DNA from: Candidatus Nanoarchaeia archaeon
GTDB lineage: Archaea > Nanoarchaeota > Nanoarchaeia > SCGC-AAA011-G17 > JAFCDX01
Length of the DNA stretch: 64,000 nucleotides
Reading direction: 5' to 3'
NCBI GenBank assembly: GCA_028717785.1
Contig: JAQUND010000002.1
Span: 1 to 64,000 of the forward strand
Below, piece by piece: positions 43,030 to 52,012 of this stretch. The notes below the pieces were generated by a model, which did not search any database, was not told the origin of the DNA, and saw only the letters and a program-made list of their open reading frames with translations. The stretch's first letter is position 1; each line of letters opens with the position of its first letter. The position numbers and the translations under genes are program-made.

Positions 43030-43507
43030 AGCACCAGAAAAGTATACGCCTAAAAGAAATGAAATTTCTTTATTTTTAGCTGGAGGTATAACTTCATGTC
43101 CAGATTGGCAAAAAGAAATAATAAAATTATTTGAAGAAGTTCCTGATTTAGTAATGTATAATCCTCGGAGGAAAAATTTTCCAATACATGATCCAACTGC
43201 TTCTAAAAAACAAATAACTTGGGAATATAATTATTTAGAATCTAGTGATATGATTTTATTTTGGTTTGCAAAAGGTTCGTTAAATCCTATTGTACTTTAT
43301 GAATTAGGTAAATGGGGGAATTCTTCGCCACGACAAATTTTTATTGGAATGGATAAAGAATATGAAAGACAATCGGATGTTATAATTCAAACTGAATTAG
43401 CAAGACCAGAAATAGAAATTGTTTATTCTATTAAAGATTTAGCTCTTCAAGTTTTAAATTATATTAATGAAGGAGAAATTGAAGAAGATTTATTAGATGA
43501 AGATTAA
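43013..43507 (+). CDS. nucleoside 2-deoxyribosyltransferase-like protein
   Basis: 164 residues. LFLAGGITSCPDWQKEI (~18-34), MYNPRRKNFP (~47-56), the SSDMILFWFAKGSLNPIVLYELGKWG segment (~77-102) with the conserved Asp and Glu, and QIFIGMDKEY fit the family that cleaves or transfers the base of nucleosides. Such proteins also occur in phage conflict systems as nucleotide or NAD-derived signal processors. Substrate unknown. Confidence 0.65.
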   Translation: MSKIVEAPEKYTPKRNEISLFLAGGITSCPDWQKEIIKLFEEVPDLVMYNPRRKNFPIHDPTASKKQITWEYNYLESSDMILFWFAKGSLNPIVLYELGKWGNSSPRQIFIGMDKEYERQSDVIIQTELARPEIEIVYSIKDLALQVLNYINEGEIEEDLLDED

Positions 43508-43546
43508 AAATAATCTAATTTTTTAAAAAATTTAGATATATAAAAT

Positions 43547-43558
43547 ATAACCTTGTGA
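43547..43558 (+). repeat. inverted repeat flanking the next gene, left arm
   Basis: With the base before it, TATAACCTTGTGA is the exact reverse complement of 44434-44446 (TCACAAGGTTATA), just past the end of the gene. The 13-bp arms enclose one complete gene with its leader. Confidence 0.6.
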
Positions 43559-43641
43559 TTGAAAATTTAGTGTTTGTAAAAACATTTGAATTGGAGAAAT
43601 ACCAATGAATAAATTTTCAAATATAAAATAACGTAAGGAAA

Positions 43642-44418
43642 ATGGTAATAAATTTACAATCTCAAAGGGTAACTGTACCCACAGCATTTGTCACCAAGGG
43701 TAGACAACGAGTAAAACAGTATGGTAATAACGTTTATCTAAAAAATGGAGAAGAATTCGAAATCGAATTATTTAATCCAACCACCAACAAAATTTTAGCA
43801 AAAATAAGTATTAATGGAAATTCTCTTGGTTCCGGAATTGTTTTACGCCCCGGAGAAAGAGTATTTCTCGAAAGATATTTAGATGAAGCTAAAAAATTTC
43901 TTTTTGAAACATATGAAGTTGCATCTAATGACATTAATGTTAAAGAAGCTATTAAAAAAAATGGAGACTTAGAAGTAGAATTTTATGAAGAATTTAGGAA
44001 TCCATCTCAAATAATTTATAATCCTCCAAGTTATCATTGGGATTGGACAGGTTATAGTCCAGGAGTATATTATTCTAATACTGGAGGATTGGTTGGAGGA
44101 AATTCTTCTTCATCCAGAGGAATGTCATCAGGAGTTCAGTGTTCTTGTAATATAGATAATACTTTAGATCTTAAATCCGTTGATTTAAAGATGCAAGAAA
44201 CTGGTAGAGTTGAAAAAGGATCTTTTTCAGATCAAGGATTTTCATATGATTCCACTACATTTAATACTTATTTTACTTGGAAAGATACATGGAAAATTCT
44301 TCCAGAATCTCAAAGACCATTTGTAAAAGAAGATTTATCAGTTTATTGTACAAATTGTGGAGCAAAAAGAAAAAAATCATCTCATCAGTTCTGCCCAAAT
44401 TGCGGAACTAAATATTAA
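43642..44418 (+). CDS. zinc-ribbon-ended protein, possibly virion or abundant protein
   Basis: 258 residues. The N-terminus is beta-rich (MVINLQSQRVTVPTAFVTKG, then YGNNVYLKNGEEFEIELFN) and resembles a small beta-sandwich. A Gly/Ser-rich middle (GGLVGGNSSSSRGMSSG) follows. The C-terminus has a zinc ribbon, CTNCG and CPNCG (~residues 234-256). It sits alone between a 134-base leader and a terminator, flanked by inverted repeats, which suggests strong separate regulation. Confidence 0.7.
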   Translation: MVINLQSQRVTVPTAFVTKGRQRVKQYGNNVYLKNGEEFEIELFNPTTNKILAKISINGNSLGSGIVLRPGERVFLERYLDEAKKFLFETYEVASNDINVKEAIKKNGDLEVEFYEEFRNPSQIIYNPPSYHWDWTGYSPGVYYSNTGGLVGGNSSSSRGMSSGVQCSCNIDNTLDLKSVDLKMQETGRVEKGSFSDQGFSYDSTTFNTYFTWKDTWKILPESQRPFVKEDLSVYCTNCGAKRKKSSHQFCPNCGTKY

Positions 44419-44433
44419 TTAAAAGTAATATTG

Positions 44434-44446
44434 TCACAAGGTTATA
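44434..44446 (+). repeat. inverted repeat flanking the previous gene, right arm
   Basis: TCACAAGGTTATA, complementary to 43546-43558. It overlaps the base of the terminator hairpin, so in RNA the leader could pair with the 3' end. Confidence 0.6.
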
Positions 44447-44477
44447 AGAAAGGGGTTAAAAAGCCCCTTTCTTTTTT
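44446..44477 (+). terminator. rho-independent terminator
   Basis: AAGAAAGGGG / CCCCTTTCTT stem and a T run. Confidence 0.9.
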
Positions 44478-44532
44478 GAAACTTTTTTAATAAACCCCCT
44501 ATAAACATAATATATTTAAACCATTAGCGATA

Positions 44533-46239
44533 ATGAACATTAAAAAGATTTCTTGGAGAAATGTAGGCCCATACGGAAATAAATTACAAACAATTGAATT
44601 TGATCCAAACGGAGGACTCTGGATGGTTGTTGGCAAAAATGGCAATGGAAAATCTTTTGTAGTTAATTTACCAAAAATTTTATATTATGGTCGTCTTGAT
44701 AAATTTAAAAAAGAAGAAATAGCAAATAGATTAAATCACCATGGTTGGATAAAAGGAGAAGTAGAAATATCTCCAGGAACTTTTGTAACTATTGAAAGAA
44801 ATCTTTCCCCATCGGAGCTTAAAGTTCATAAATATATGACTGATGAAGAACCTGATGATTCTAATGATATTGGTAAATCTGGAATAAAAAATTATCAAGA
44901 TTATATTGATTTAGAAGTAATAGGTTTACCTTATCATATTTTTAGTAATATCATTTCATTATCAGTAAATGATTTTAAAAGTTTTATAAGTATGACTCCT
45001 AACGATAAGCGTATCATTATTGATAAACTTTTTGCTATGGAAGTTATAAATAGAATGAATGATTTAGTTAAAAAAGATTTAAGGGAAGCTAAAATTAATA
45101 TTGATTTATTTGATAGAGAAATAGCTGCATTGCAAAATTCTATTGCTGGTGCTATAAAAGAATTAGAAAAGCTTAAAAAATCAGTAGAGGAAGATAATAC
45201 AAAAAGAATACAATTAATTAAAGAAAAACTTTTAGAACTTAAACCTAAACTTGAAGATGCTTATAAAAAACAAAAAATCTATTTACAAAAACAAGAGGAT
45301 TTAACAAAAGCTCAAAATGCTTTTAATGAACAAAAAAATAATATTCAATCAGCAATTAAACAATTAAATAAAAAAATAGAATTATTTCATCAAGATAAAT
45401 GTCCTACTTGTGAAACCCCATTTAATGAAAATAGATTTGAATTAATTAAAGGGGATTTATCGGAAAAATTAAGATTAAAAACAACAGAACTTGAAAATTT
45501 ATTAATTGGAGAAAGTAAATACGAAGAAGCTAGAAAAAAAATAAATGCAGTTTTAATAAAAATTAATGAATATATTGTTCAAGTTCGTTCATCTTTTACA
45601 ACCCTTCAAAAAGAATATAATAAACTTCAAGAAGATAAACCTAAGGAATTTAAAAGTATAGAAAATATTATTTCAAAAAATTCATCTTCAATACAAAAAA
45701 AGGAAGAAGAAAAAGTTAATATAGATGATAAATACAAATATTTAGTTATTCTTTCTGAATTATATAGTGATAATGGAGTAAAGAAAAAAATATTAGAATC
45801 CTACTTACCTACTTTAAATAAAGAAATCGAATTTACACTTCATGAATTACATTTTCCCTATGACCTTATATTTAACTCAGATTTTGAACCTAAATTAAAT
45901 CAATTAGGTATAGAAGTAAGTGTAGAAACTTTATCAACTGGAGAAAAGAAAAGAGTAGATTTAGCAGTTCTAATTTCTATTATAAGAATGTTAAAAAGAA
46001 AATATCCCTCCTTAAATATTTTTATGCTTGATGAAGTTCTTTCATCTATTGATGGAGACGGAATCTATGATATTATAGGAATTCTTCAAAAAACTGCTAA
46101 AGAATTATCTATGAATATTTTCATTATAAATCATGCTCCTTTACCTTTAGAATATTTTTCTTATCGAATGGAAATAGAAAAAAATGCAGGATTTTCGGAT
46201 TTAATAATTGAAAAATTAGATGAAGAAGGGGAACAATAA
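44533..46239 (+). CDS. 46: recombination nuclease subunit gp46 (SbcC/Rad50-like)
   Basis: 568 residues, near T4 gp46 (560). Walker A VGKNGNGKSF (~33-42), long coiled coils (~190-280 and ~310-400) on either side of the zinc hook CPTC (~291-294), then the ABC signature LSTGEKKRVDLAVL (~470-483) and Walker B IFMLDEVLSS (~498-507). It works with gp47 in DNA end processing and recombination-dependent replication. Separate terminators on each side make it a single-gene unit. Confidence 0.85.
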   Translation: MNIKKISWRNVGPYGNKLQTIEFDPNGGLWMVVGKNGNGKSFVVNLPKILYYGRLDKFKKEEIANRLNHHGWIKGEVEISPGTFVTIERNLSPSELKVHKYMTDEEPDDSNDIGKSGIKNYQDYIDLEVIGLPYHIFSNIISLSVNDFKSFISMTPNDKRIIIDKLFAMEVINRMNDLVKKDLREAKINIDLFDREIAALQNSIAGAIKELEKLKKSVEEDNTKRIQLIKEKLLELKPKLEDAYKKQKIYLQKQEDLTKAQNAFNEQKNNIQSAIKQLNKKIELFHQDKCPTCETPFNENRFELIKGDLSEKLRLKTTELENLLIGESKYEEARKKINAVLIKINEYIVQVRSSFTTLQKEYNKLQEDKPKEFKSIENIISKNSSSIQKKEEEKVNIDDKYKYLVILSELYSDNGVKKKILESYLPTLNKEIEFTLHELHFPYDLIFNSDFEPKLNQLGIEVSVETLSTGEKKRVDLAVLISIIRMLKRKYPSLNIFMLDEVLSSIDGDGIYDIIGILQKTAKELSMNIFIINHAPLPLEYFSYRMEIEKNAGFSDLIIEKLDEEGEQ

Positions 46240-46267
46240 AAAGGGGGAATATTTATATTCTCCTTTT
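46238..46267 (+). terminator. rho-independent terminator
   Basis: AAAAGGGGGAAT pairs imperfectly (G-U pairs) with ATTCTCCTTTT, then T. Followed at once by CATAAATATATAAAATAA, a late-promoter-like stretch. Confidence 0.7.
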
Positions 46268-46304
46268 TAGTTCATAAATATATAAAATAAATAAAAATAT
46301 TATT

Positions 46305-47471
46305 ATGAACGTAGATGTAAGAGATTATGCAGCTTCTAATTTAAGAAATGTAATAATCAAAAACGATTTAGAATTATATAATTTAGCAGAATATGTTATT
46401 AATGAGCTTGAATTAGGAGACGAAATAGAGGATGTTATGGAAATTCTTAAAGGTTATGTAGATCTTTCCCTTTGGGAAGATAATAATGATGATGAATTGG
46501 AAGAACCCGAACAAACAGAAGAAGAAATAGAAGACGATGATGAAGAATGGATAGATCCTGCAGGAGGAATTCATTATGGCAATGAAGATGATCCAGCTGC
46601 TCAATATGAATCTCTTCAAGAAAATCTTAATAATCCTTGCAATGGAGAAAGTAAATTAGCAAGAATTCAATTAAAAAATATATTAAATAATGCTGGTCAA
46701 ATACTTAATCAAATAGGGGATTGTCAGGAATTAGAAGCTTGGGTTCAAAGTTATTTAACTAAAGCTGATGATTATTTAGAATCTGTCAGAAAAAATTTAG
46801 CTTATGGTCAAGATGAAACTACAATTATTGAACCTATACCAGTTCCTTCAACCCCTCCAGCTCCAGAAGAACCTATTGTTCCATCTATAGAGGATTTTGA
46901 AGTAGATTATGGAGAAGATGAAATTCCTGCTGAATCAGTTCCTCAAGATGTGGTAGAGCCAGTATCTATTCCCGGAGAAGCTGAAGATGAAGGACCAGAA
47001 ATCGAAGAACCTGAAGATATGGAAGAGATTCCAATGCCTAAAGAAGAGGAAGAAGATGAAATAACTTTTGATGATATAGATTTTTTAAATCAACAAGAAG
47101 GATTTAAAGATGAATTAGATCAAGAAGAAATAAAAAATGATTTTTCAGATATAGATGATGAAATCGAAGATGAAACTGAAGAAGATGAAAAAGATGAAGG
47201 AGAAGAAGATGAAGAAGGGGAAGAATTAGAAGAATCTTTTAAAGATAAACAAATAGTTGAAATGTTTATAGATAATTATCCTTGGTATGTTAAAAAAATA
47301 GATAATACTCACTTTTTTATGTCTACCAATCAGAAGGATTTAGAAAAAGGAAAAGGATGGCCTTATCATATTGGTGAACATAAAAAGAGATCATATTATA
47401 ATGATTTAAATGAATGGCTTCACGGAGGAAAATCACCAGAAGGTAAAAATTTTAAAATGGATTATTTATGA
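46305..47471 (+). CDS. highly acidic protein, candidate head/scaffold protein
   Basis: 388 residues. A folded start (1-65), then long acidic low-complexity stretches (Glu/Asp runs at ~67-90 and ~225-320) interrupted by a helical part (~110-170) and a Pro-rich segment (~180-200). A terminal ~65-residue domain follows EESFKDKQIVEMF and contains WYVKKIDNTHFFM. Acidic precursors cut by a prohead protease are usual in T4-type heads. x-E-S sites occur at YESLQ and LEESF. Preceded by an ATAAATA stretch. The role is inferred. Confidence 0.6.
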   Translation: MNVDVRDYAASNLRNVIIKNDLELYNLAEYVINELELGDEIEDVMEILKGYVDLSLWEDNNDDELEEPEQTEEEIEDDDEEWIDPAGGIHYGNEDDPAAQYESLQENLNNPCNGESKLARIQLKNILNNAGQILNQIGDCQELEAWVQSYLTKADDYLESVRKNLAYGQDETTIIEPIPVPSTPPAPEEPIVPSIEDFEVDYGEDEIPAESVPQDVVEPVSIPGEAEDEGPEIEEPEDMEEIPMPKEEEEDEITFDDIDFLNQQEGFKDELDQEEIKNDFSDIDDEIEDETEEDEKDEGEEDEEGEELEESFKDKQIVEMFIDNYPWYVKKIDNTHFFMSTNQKDLEKGKGWPYHIGEHKKRSYYNDLNEWLHGGKSPEGKNFKMDYL

Positions 47472-48013
47472 AAAAAGAGGTTTCGGAAAATTATAATATA
47501 GATGAAGAAATTCCAGAACTTAAACTTGAAGAAAAAGATATGGAAGATATGGAAAATTTAGATTCCGAAGAAGCTTCTATTAATAAATTAGAAGAAATTA
47601 AAATATTTTTAAGAAATGAACTTCTTGTTCCGGAATTTAATAGAATGGGGGTAAAATGTTTTTATCAAGGACAAAAAACAGAAGGAATTCCAATGGCTGA
47701 ATTATCTGTAAGTAATTCTTTTCTTTTAAAAATAGATAATCAAATTAAAAAAATTCCATTATCTGATATTATTTCAATTGTATATAATAAATTTGAAGAA
47801 AAAAATGAAGTTAATTTTGAAAATTATATTTTATCTATACTAGATTATATTTTATCTGTTATAGATTATGTTGAAATAGAACTTCCAAATTGTAAATTTA
47901 TAACAAAGGATTTTAAAAAACTTTTAGATGAGGATCAAACTATACAAAAAGCTTATGAATTAAATACTCCTTATGAAGAAGTTGCAAAAAAAATATTAAA
48001 TAAAATAGTTTAA
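47468..48013 (+). CDS. acidic helical hypothetical protein
   Basis: 181 residues, coupled to the previous gene by a four-base overlap. Acidic start (~1-45), then a helical body with DIISIVYNKFEEKNEV and LDYILSVIDYVEIE. No family recognised. Probably made with its two acidic neighbours. Confidence 0.65.
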   Translation: MKKEVSENYNIDEEIPELKLEEKDMEDMENLDSEEASINKLEEIKIFLRNELLVPEFNRMGVKCFYQGQKTEGIPMAELSVSNSFLLKIDNQIKKIPLSDIISIVYNKFEEKNEVNFENYILSILDYILSVIDYVEIELPNCKFITKDFKKLLDEDQTIQKAYELNTPYEEVAKKILNKIV

Positions 48014-48017
48014 AAAA

Positions 48018-49187
48018 ATGGCATACGTATTTGAAAATTTAGAAGCATTTTTAAATGAAGATATGGGAACAATGAAAATATTTGGAAACATACCTTCAGA
48101 GTGGAGAGATAAATTTTTTAAAACTTCTTCCGGTGGTAAAATTGGTCCTAAATCAGAAATAAAATTGATAGAAGATTCTACTAATTATAAAAAATTATTA
48201 AAAATAATTAAATCCGAATCAAAATTTATTATAATTAAAGTAAATGGAATATCTAAATATTTAATTGAACAAGAATCTCAAAATAAATTTAAAGTTTGGG
48301 ATGCAGATAATATGTGGTCTGAAGTAAAAAGAAAACGAGATGAAGAAAGAAAAAAACAAGAACAAGAAAGAAATAATATTAAAGAATCTTTTTTATCAGA
48401 ATCTAGAAGAGGACATCATTATGTAGAATCTGGTCTTGTTGGATCAATGACGGTAAATGAAATAATAGAATTTATAAAAAAATTACAAACAGAAGGTAAA
48501 CAAGTAGAAGTTTATGCTATAGTTAAAGATATAGAAAGAGAAAAAATAAGTCAAAAAAGAGCTGAAATTAGATCAATAGAAGATCCTTTAGAAAAATCTA
48601 AAGGATATTTTGAAAAATCATCAATTTCTCAAAATAAAAGATTTAATATTTTTGCAGAAAAGAAAAGAGCTGAATTAGATAAAATTATAGATGATGAAAT
48701 AAATTCTTTTAAAGAAAAAGTTATAGTAAATTTTGATATTGCTATGAAAAAAATTATAGAGGATTTAAGAAAAGGTTATGATTGGCAAGCTAATCCTGAA
48801 GAAATAGGTAAAAAAATTGTATCAGGAGTAGATTTTTCGGGTATAAAGAAATTTGCTCAAGCTTATAAAGCTATTTCTTCTGGATCTGATAAAAATCCTG
48901 TAGAAGCTTCAAAAGAATTAAAAAAATTAGGATTTGATACTAATGAATCTCTTCATGAATGGTTTGTAGAAGATCCACAAGTTGATGGAGATGGAAAAGA
49001 TGAACATGAAGAAATAGTTGATCCTGAAAGATTAGAAGATATTTTAGAATTATATAATGGAGATTCTGAAGAACTTTTAGAAGATTTACTTAATGTAATA
49101 CCTGAAGAAGAACTTGAAAAATATCTCGATGAAATAGAAAAAAATAAGCTTGAAAAAGAAGATTTTGAAGATGATACTGAAGAATAA
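48018..49187 (+). CDS. charged coiled-coil protein with x-E-S sites
   Basis: 389 residues. Residues 1-95 are mixed alpha/beta; then a basic coiled coil (KRKRDEERKKQEQERNN, ~105-122) leads to NIKESFLSESRRGHH, followed by helices with many Lys/Glu. Later comes DTNESLHEWF (~315), and an acidic tail. x-E-S junctions resemble those in other candidate processed proteins. No named family. Last of three coupled genes before a terminator. Confidence 0.6.
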   Translation: MAYVFENLEAFLNEDMGTMKIFGNIPSEWRDKFFKTSSGGKIGPKSEIKLIEDSTNYKKLLKIIKSESKFIIIKVNGISKYLIEQESQNKFKVWDADNMWSEVKRKRDEERKKQEQERNNIKESFLSESRRGHHYVESGLVGSMTVNEIIEFIKKLQTEGKQVEVYAIVKDIEREKISQKRAEIRSIEDPLEKSKGYFEKSSISQNKRFNIFAEKKRAELDKIIDDEINSFKEKVIVNFDIAMKKIIEDLRKGYDWQANPEEIGKKIVSGVDFSGIKKFAQAYKAISSGSDKNPVEASKELKKLGFDTNESLHEWFVEDPQVDGDGKDEHEEIVDPERLEDILELYNGDSEELLEDLLNVIPEEELEKYLDEIEKNKLEKEDFEDDTEE

Positions 49188-49215
49188 AATGAATAATTTA
49201 AAAATATATTTTTTT

Positions 49216-49242
49216 AAAGCGCTAAGAACTTAGCGCTTTTTT
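49216..49242 (+). terminator. rho-independent terminator
   Basis: AAAGCGCTAAG / CTTAGCGCTTTTTT, a perfect stem and T run. Confidence 0.95.
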
Positions 49243-49250
49243 AGTGTAAA

Positions 49251-50984
49251 ATGATTATGGAAATCAACAAAATAGAAGATTATATAGAGGATTTTAAAAA
49301 GTCTTTTTTATCAGAAGACTTTCAATGGAGAAAAGGTCAAAAAGAAGCTATTATTAATATAATAGAAACTTATTACGATAAACGTTATGATACAGTCATA
49401 TTAGATGCTCCAGTAGGTTCCGGAAAATCTATTATAGCTATGTGTTCTGCATGGATTTTAAATAGAGAAAATAAAAAAGGTTATATACTTGCTTCTGATA
49501 TTTCTCTTCAAGAACAATATGAAAAAGATTTTCAAAAATTAAAACTTAATTGGGGTAGTGTAAAGGGGATAGATAATTATATTTGCATAGATAATATGGA
49601 AAAAGCTTCCATAGGAACTTGTAAAATAAAAGATATTTATGCAGGAAAAATGTCTTGCTATACTGAATGTCCTTATTATAGTGCAAGAGATCATGCTTCT
49701 ACTTCTCAAACTTCTCTTCTAAATTATGCTTATTGGTTAATACATATGAATTATGTAAATTTAATAATGGGGGAAGATAAACAAATATTTAAGCCAAGAG
49801 ATTTTACATTTTGTGATGAAGCTCATAAAATACTTGATATAATCCAAAATAATTATAGTCCTAAATTTGATAATAAAACATTAGAAAAAATAGAAAAGAT
49901 AACTAATTTTTTTAAAACTTATAAAGTTTTTAATCATGAAAATCAATTTATTGACTTAAAAAATTTAATAAAAGAATTATGGGAAGAAGAAAATCAAGAT
50001 AATCTTTTATCTATGTTATCAAAAATTAGTAAATTATTAAAAGAATATTTAGATTCTATTTCAAAATTAAAAGAAAAAGTAAAACAAGATTATCCAAAAG
50101 GTAAACCCCCGAGAGAATGGAGAGAAGCTCTTTATATTTCTAATTGGTTATCTGATTTAGAATTTAAATTAAGTGATTATGTACAAATTATAGAAGAAAC
50201 TTCTTCCCGAAATCTTGTTAAAAACCCCCAAGGAGAAGATTTAGTTTTTAATTGTCTTAAAGAATCCTATCTTATGCATAGGTATTTTCATAGATGGACA
50301 GGGTTTAGAGTATTTATGAGTGCAACCTTTGCTGATCCAACTGATTATCTTTTAAGTCTTTCATTGAAAAATGCTAAATATATTAAGGTTGAGAGTTGCT
50401 TTGATTTTTCAAAAAGCCCCATTTATTTTTATAATAGAAGAAGGATGTCTCAAAGTACTATGCAAGCTAATCTTCCTTGGCTTTATGAAAAAGTAAATGA
50501 AATTATAGATAAACATATTGGGGAAAATGGAATTATACACTCAGCTTCCTATGATCTTGCTATGAAAATATATGAACACTTAACTCCTAAAAATAGGAAA
50601 AGAGTACTTGTTTATAATGGAACAGAAGAAAAAAGAAAAGTTTTAGAAACTTTAAAATATGAAAAAAGTCGAGTCCTTATCGGTCCTTCTTTATTAGAAG
50701 GTCTTGATTTAAAAAATGATTGGAGTAGATTTCAAATATTTGCTAAAGTTCCATATCTTTCATTAGGTGATAGATTTGTTAAAGCAAAATTAGCTATAAA
50801 TCCTTCTTGGTATAGATGGAAAGCTATTATGAGTATTTTACAAGGAACTGGTAGAAGTGTTCGTAATGAAAAAGATTGGGCAATAACTTATATTCTTGAT
50901 GGATCACTTGGGGATTTAATACATAATAATAGAAAAGCTTTTCCCATAGAATTTATGCAAAGATTACAAGTAATTAGTGAATAA
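49251..50984 (+). CDS. superfamily 2 helicase, XPD/DinG type
   Basis: 577 residues. Walker A DAPVGSGKSI (~residues 50-59) and the DEAH box CDEAHK (~188-193) are clear. Four cysteines between them (CIDN, GTC, MSC, TEC; ~107-145) form the iron-sulphur site of XPD/DinG helicases, which unwind DNA 5' to 3'. Later motifs: FMSATF (~354), ARVLIGPSLLEGLDL-type motif V region (~480) and QGTGRSVRNEKD (~540) as motif VI. A second ATG at 49257 is also possible. Probably repair or recombination; T4 itself has no direct counterpart. Confidence 0.8.
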   Translation: MIMEINKIEDYIEDFKKSFLSEDFQWRKGQKEAIINIIETYYDKRYDTVILDAPVGSGKSIIAMCSAWILNRENKKGYILASDISLQEQYEKDFQKLKLNWGSVKGIDNYICIDNMEKASIGTCKIKDIYAGKMSCYTECPYYSARDHASTSQTSLLNYAYWLIHMNYVNLIMGEDKQIFKPRDFTFCDEAHKILDIIQNNYSPKFDNKTLEKIEKITNFFKTYKVFNHENQFIDLKNLIKELWEEENQDNLLSMLSKISKLLKEYLDSISKLKEKVKQDYPKGKPPREWREALYISNWLSDLEFKLSDYVQIIEETSSRNLVKNPQGEDLVFNCLKESYLMHRYFHRWTGFRVFMSATFADPTDYLLSLSLKNAKYIKVESCFDFSKSPIYFYNRRRMSQSTMQANLPWLYEKVNEIIDKHIGENGIIHSASYDLAMKIYEHLTPKNRKRVLVYNGTEEKRKVLETLKYEKSRVLIGPSLLEGLDLKNDWSRFQIFAKVPYLSLGDRFVKAKLAINPSWYRWKAIMSILQGTGRSVRNEKDWAITYILDGSLGDLIHNNRKAFPIEFMQRLQVISE

Positions 50985-51004
50985 ATATCAAAATAAGATT
51001 GATA

Positions 51005-51238
51005 ATGAAAGCTAAATTTTTGAATTTTGAAAGAGATAAAGACCCTAAAAAATCATTAAAAATAGGTAAATATAGATTTAAAAAACCAGGTGATAGTGAA
51101 ATAGGAAATTTATTTATAAGGAACCATCCTGAGGGTAATAAAATTATACTTATTAATAAAAATACAGGGGAAGAAATGGAAATAGGATTATATGCAGCAA
51201 AAGGAGTTATTAAAGCTCTAAAATTTAATTTAAAATGA
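51005..51238 (+). CDS. short leader-motif protein
   Basis: 77 residues from the ATG at 51005 (a TTG at 50999 is less likely). MKAKFLNFERDKDPKKSLKIG: leader and motif are merged here, with the F-x-R motif starting at residue 7. The rest is a small strand-rich domain. Preceded by GAATAAATATCAAAA and followed by the terminator-like repeat at 51237. Smallest complete family member. Confidence 0.7.
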   Translation: MKAKFLNFERDKDPKKSLKIGKYRFKKPGDSEIGNLFIRNHPEGNKIILINKNTGEEMEIGLYAAKGVIKALKFNLK

Positions 51239-51290
51239 AAAAGCCTAATCTAATGACGAAGTTTTTCAATACACTAACAAACAAATCTAA
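51237..51290 (+). repeat. imperfect ~54-bp direct repeat, copy A
   Basis: AAAAAGCCTAATC..GACGAAG..ATACACTAACAAACAAATC matches 51831-51884 at about four in five positions. Copy B is a good terminator; copy A has lost part of the pairing arm. The two copies enclose an endonuclease remnant and one membrane-protein gene. Confidence 0.7.
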
Positions 51291-51322
51291 CGGAATATAA
51301 ATACAAATATAACAAAAAATTA

Positions 51323-51460
51323 ATGAATTATAAAAAAATTTATGATGAAATAATACAAAAAGCTAAAGATAGAAATAAAGTTAAATGTATATATTGTGAT
51401 AAATATATGGATATTGGAAATTACAATAGATGGCATGGAAATAATTGTAGATTAAAATAA
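51323..51460 (+). pseudogene. remnant of an HNH-type homing endonuclease
   Basis: 45 codons: MNYKKIYDEIIQKAKDRNK, the usual start of T4-type HNH homing endonucleases, runs straight into CIYCDKYMDIGNYNRWHGNNC, a zinc-finger segment usually found at their C-terminus. The HNH core (H-H-I-x-P-R-x-x-G-G) between them is missing. This looks like an in-frame internal deletion. It may still be translated. Confidence 0.65.
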
Positions 51461-51469
51461 CTATAAAAA

Positions 51470-51832
51470 ATGATTTCTATTATATTAATATTATTAGCTT
51501 CTATTTTTAATTCCTGTATGGATGTACTAAAAACAAGATGGTCAAAAAGTATATTTAGATTTTGGCCAAATCAAGATTGGATAGATCCAACAAAATCTTG
51601 GAAAAATAAATGGATGTCAAAATATAATTGGGTAGATTTTATTATGTCTACTTCATTAGTATTTTTAACAGATTTTTGGCATTTATGTAAATTTCTAATG
51701 ATAGTTTTATTTTGTTTATCTGCTATTTTGTATAAGCCTTTAATGAATAATATTTTAGATCTTTTAATATTTTATTGCACTTTTACTATAACATTTGAAG
51801 TATTTTATAGTAAGATTTTAATAAAAAAATAA
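51470..51832 (+). CDS. membrane-associated hypothetical protein
   Basis: 120 residues. Hydrophobic N-terminus (MISIILILLASIFNSCMDVL), Trp-rich middle (FWPNQDWIDPTKSWKNKW), and two further hydrophobic stretches (FLMIVLFCLSAILYK, DLLIFYCTFTITF). No family recognised. Lies between the two direct repeats. Confidence 0.6.
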   Translation: MISIILILLASIFNSCMDVLKTRWSKSIFRFWPNQDWIDPTKSWKNKWMSKYNWVDFIMSTSLVFLTDFWHLCKFLMIVLFCLSAILYKPLMNNILDLLIFYCTFTITFEVFYSKILIKK

Positions 51833-51861
51833 AAAGCCTGATCTCCCGACGAGGCTTTTTT
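51831..51861 (+). terminator. rho-independent terminator
   Basis: AAAAAGCCT / GAGGCTTTTTT stem with a T run, within repeat copy B. Confidence 0.8.
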
Positions 51862-51884
51862 GATACACTAACCAACAAATCCAA
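51831..51884 (+). repeat. imperfect ~54-bp direct repeat, copy B
   Basis: AAAAAGCCTGATC..GACGAGGC..ATACACTAACCAACAAATC, same orientation as copy A. Similarity continues weakly into CAAATATAA further on. Confidence 0.7.
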
Positions 51885-52012
51885 ATTATCAATGTATGTA
51901 ATTGATTGTGCAAATATAATAAAAATTTCTTAAAATTTTAATTTTTTTAATAAAATTTGTTTTTTATAACATCCAAGTCCATTAATATATAGAAAAACAA
52001 ATCTATTTATTA

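Noticed and set aside
46413..46619. Hydrophobic reverse-strand protein
   Set aside because: Shadow of the acidic Glu/Asp codons of the gene on the other strand.
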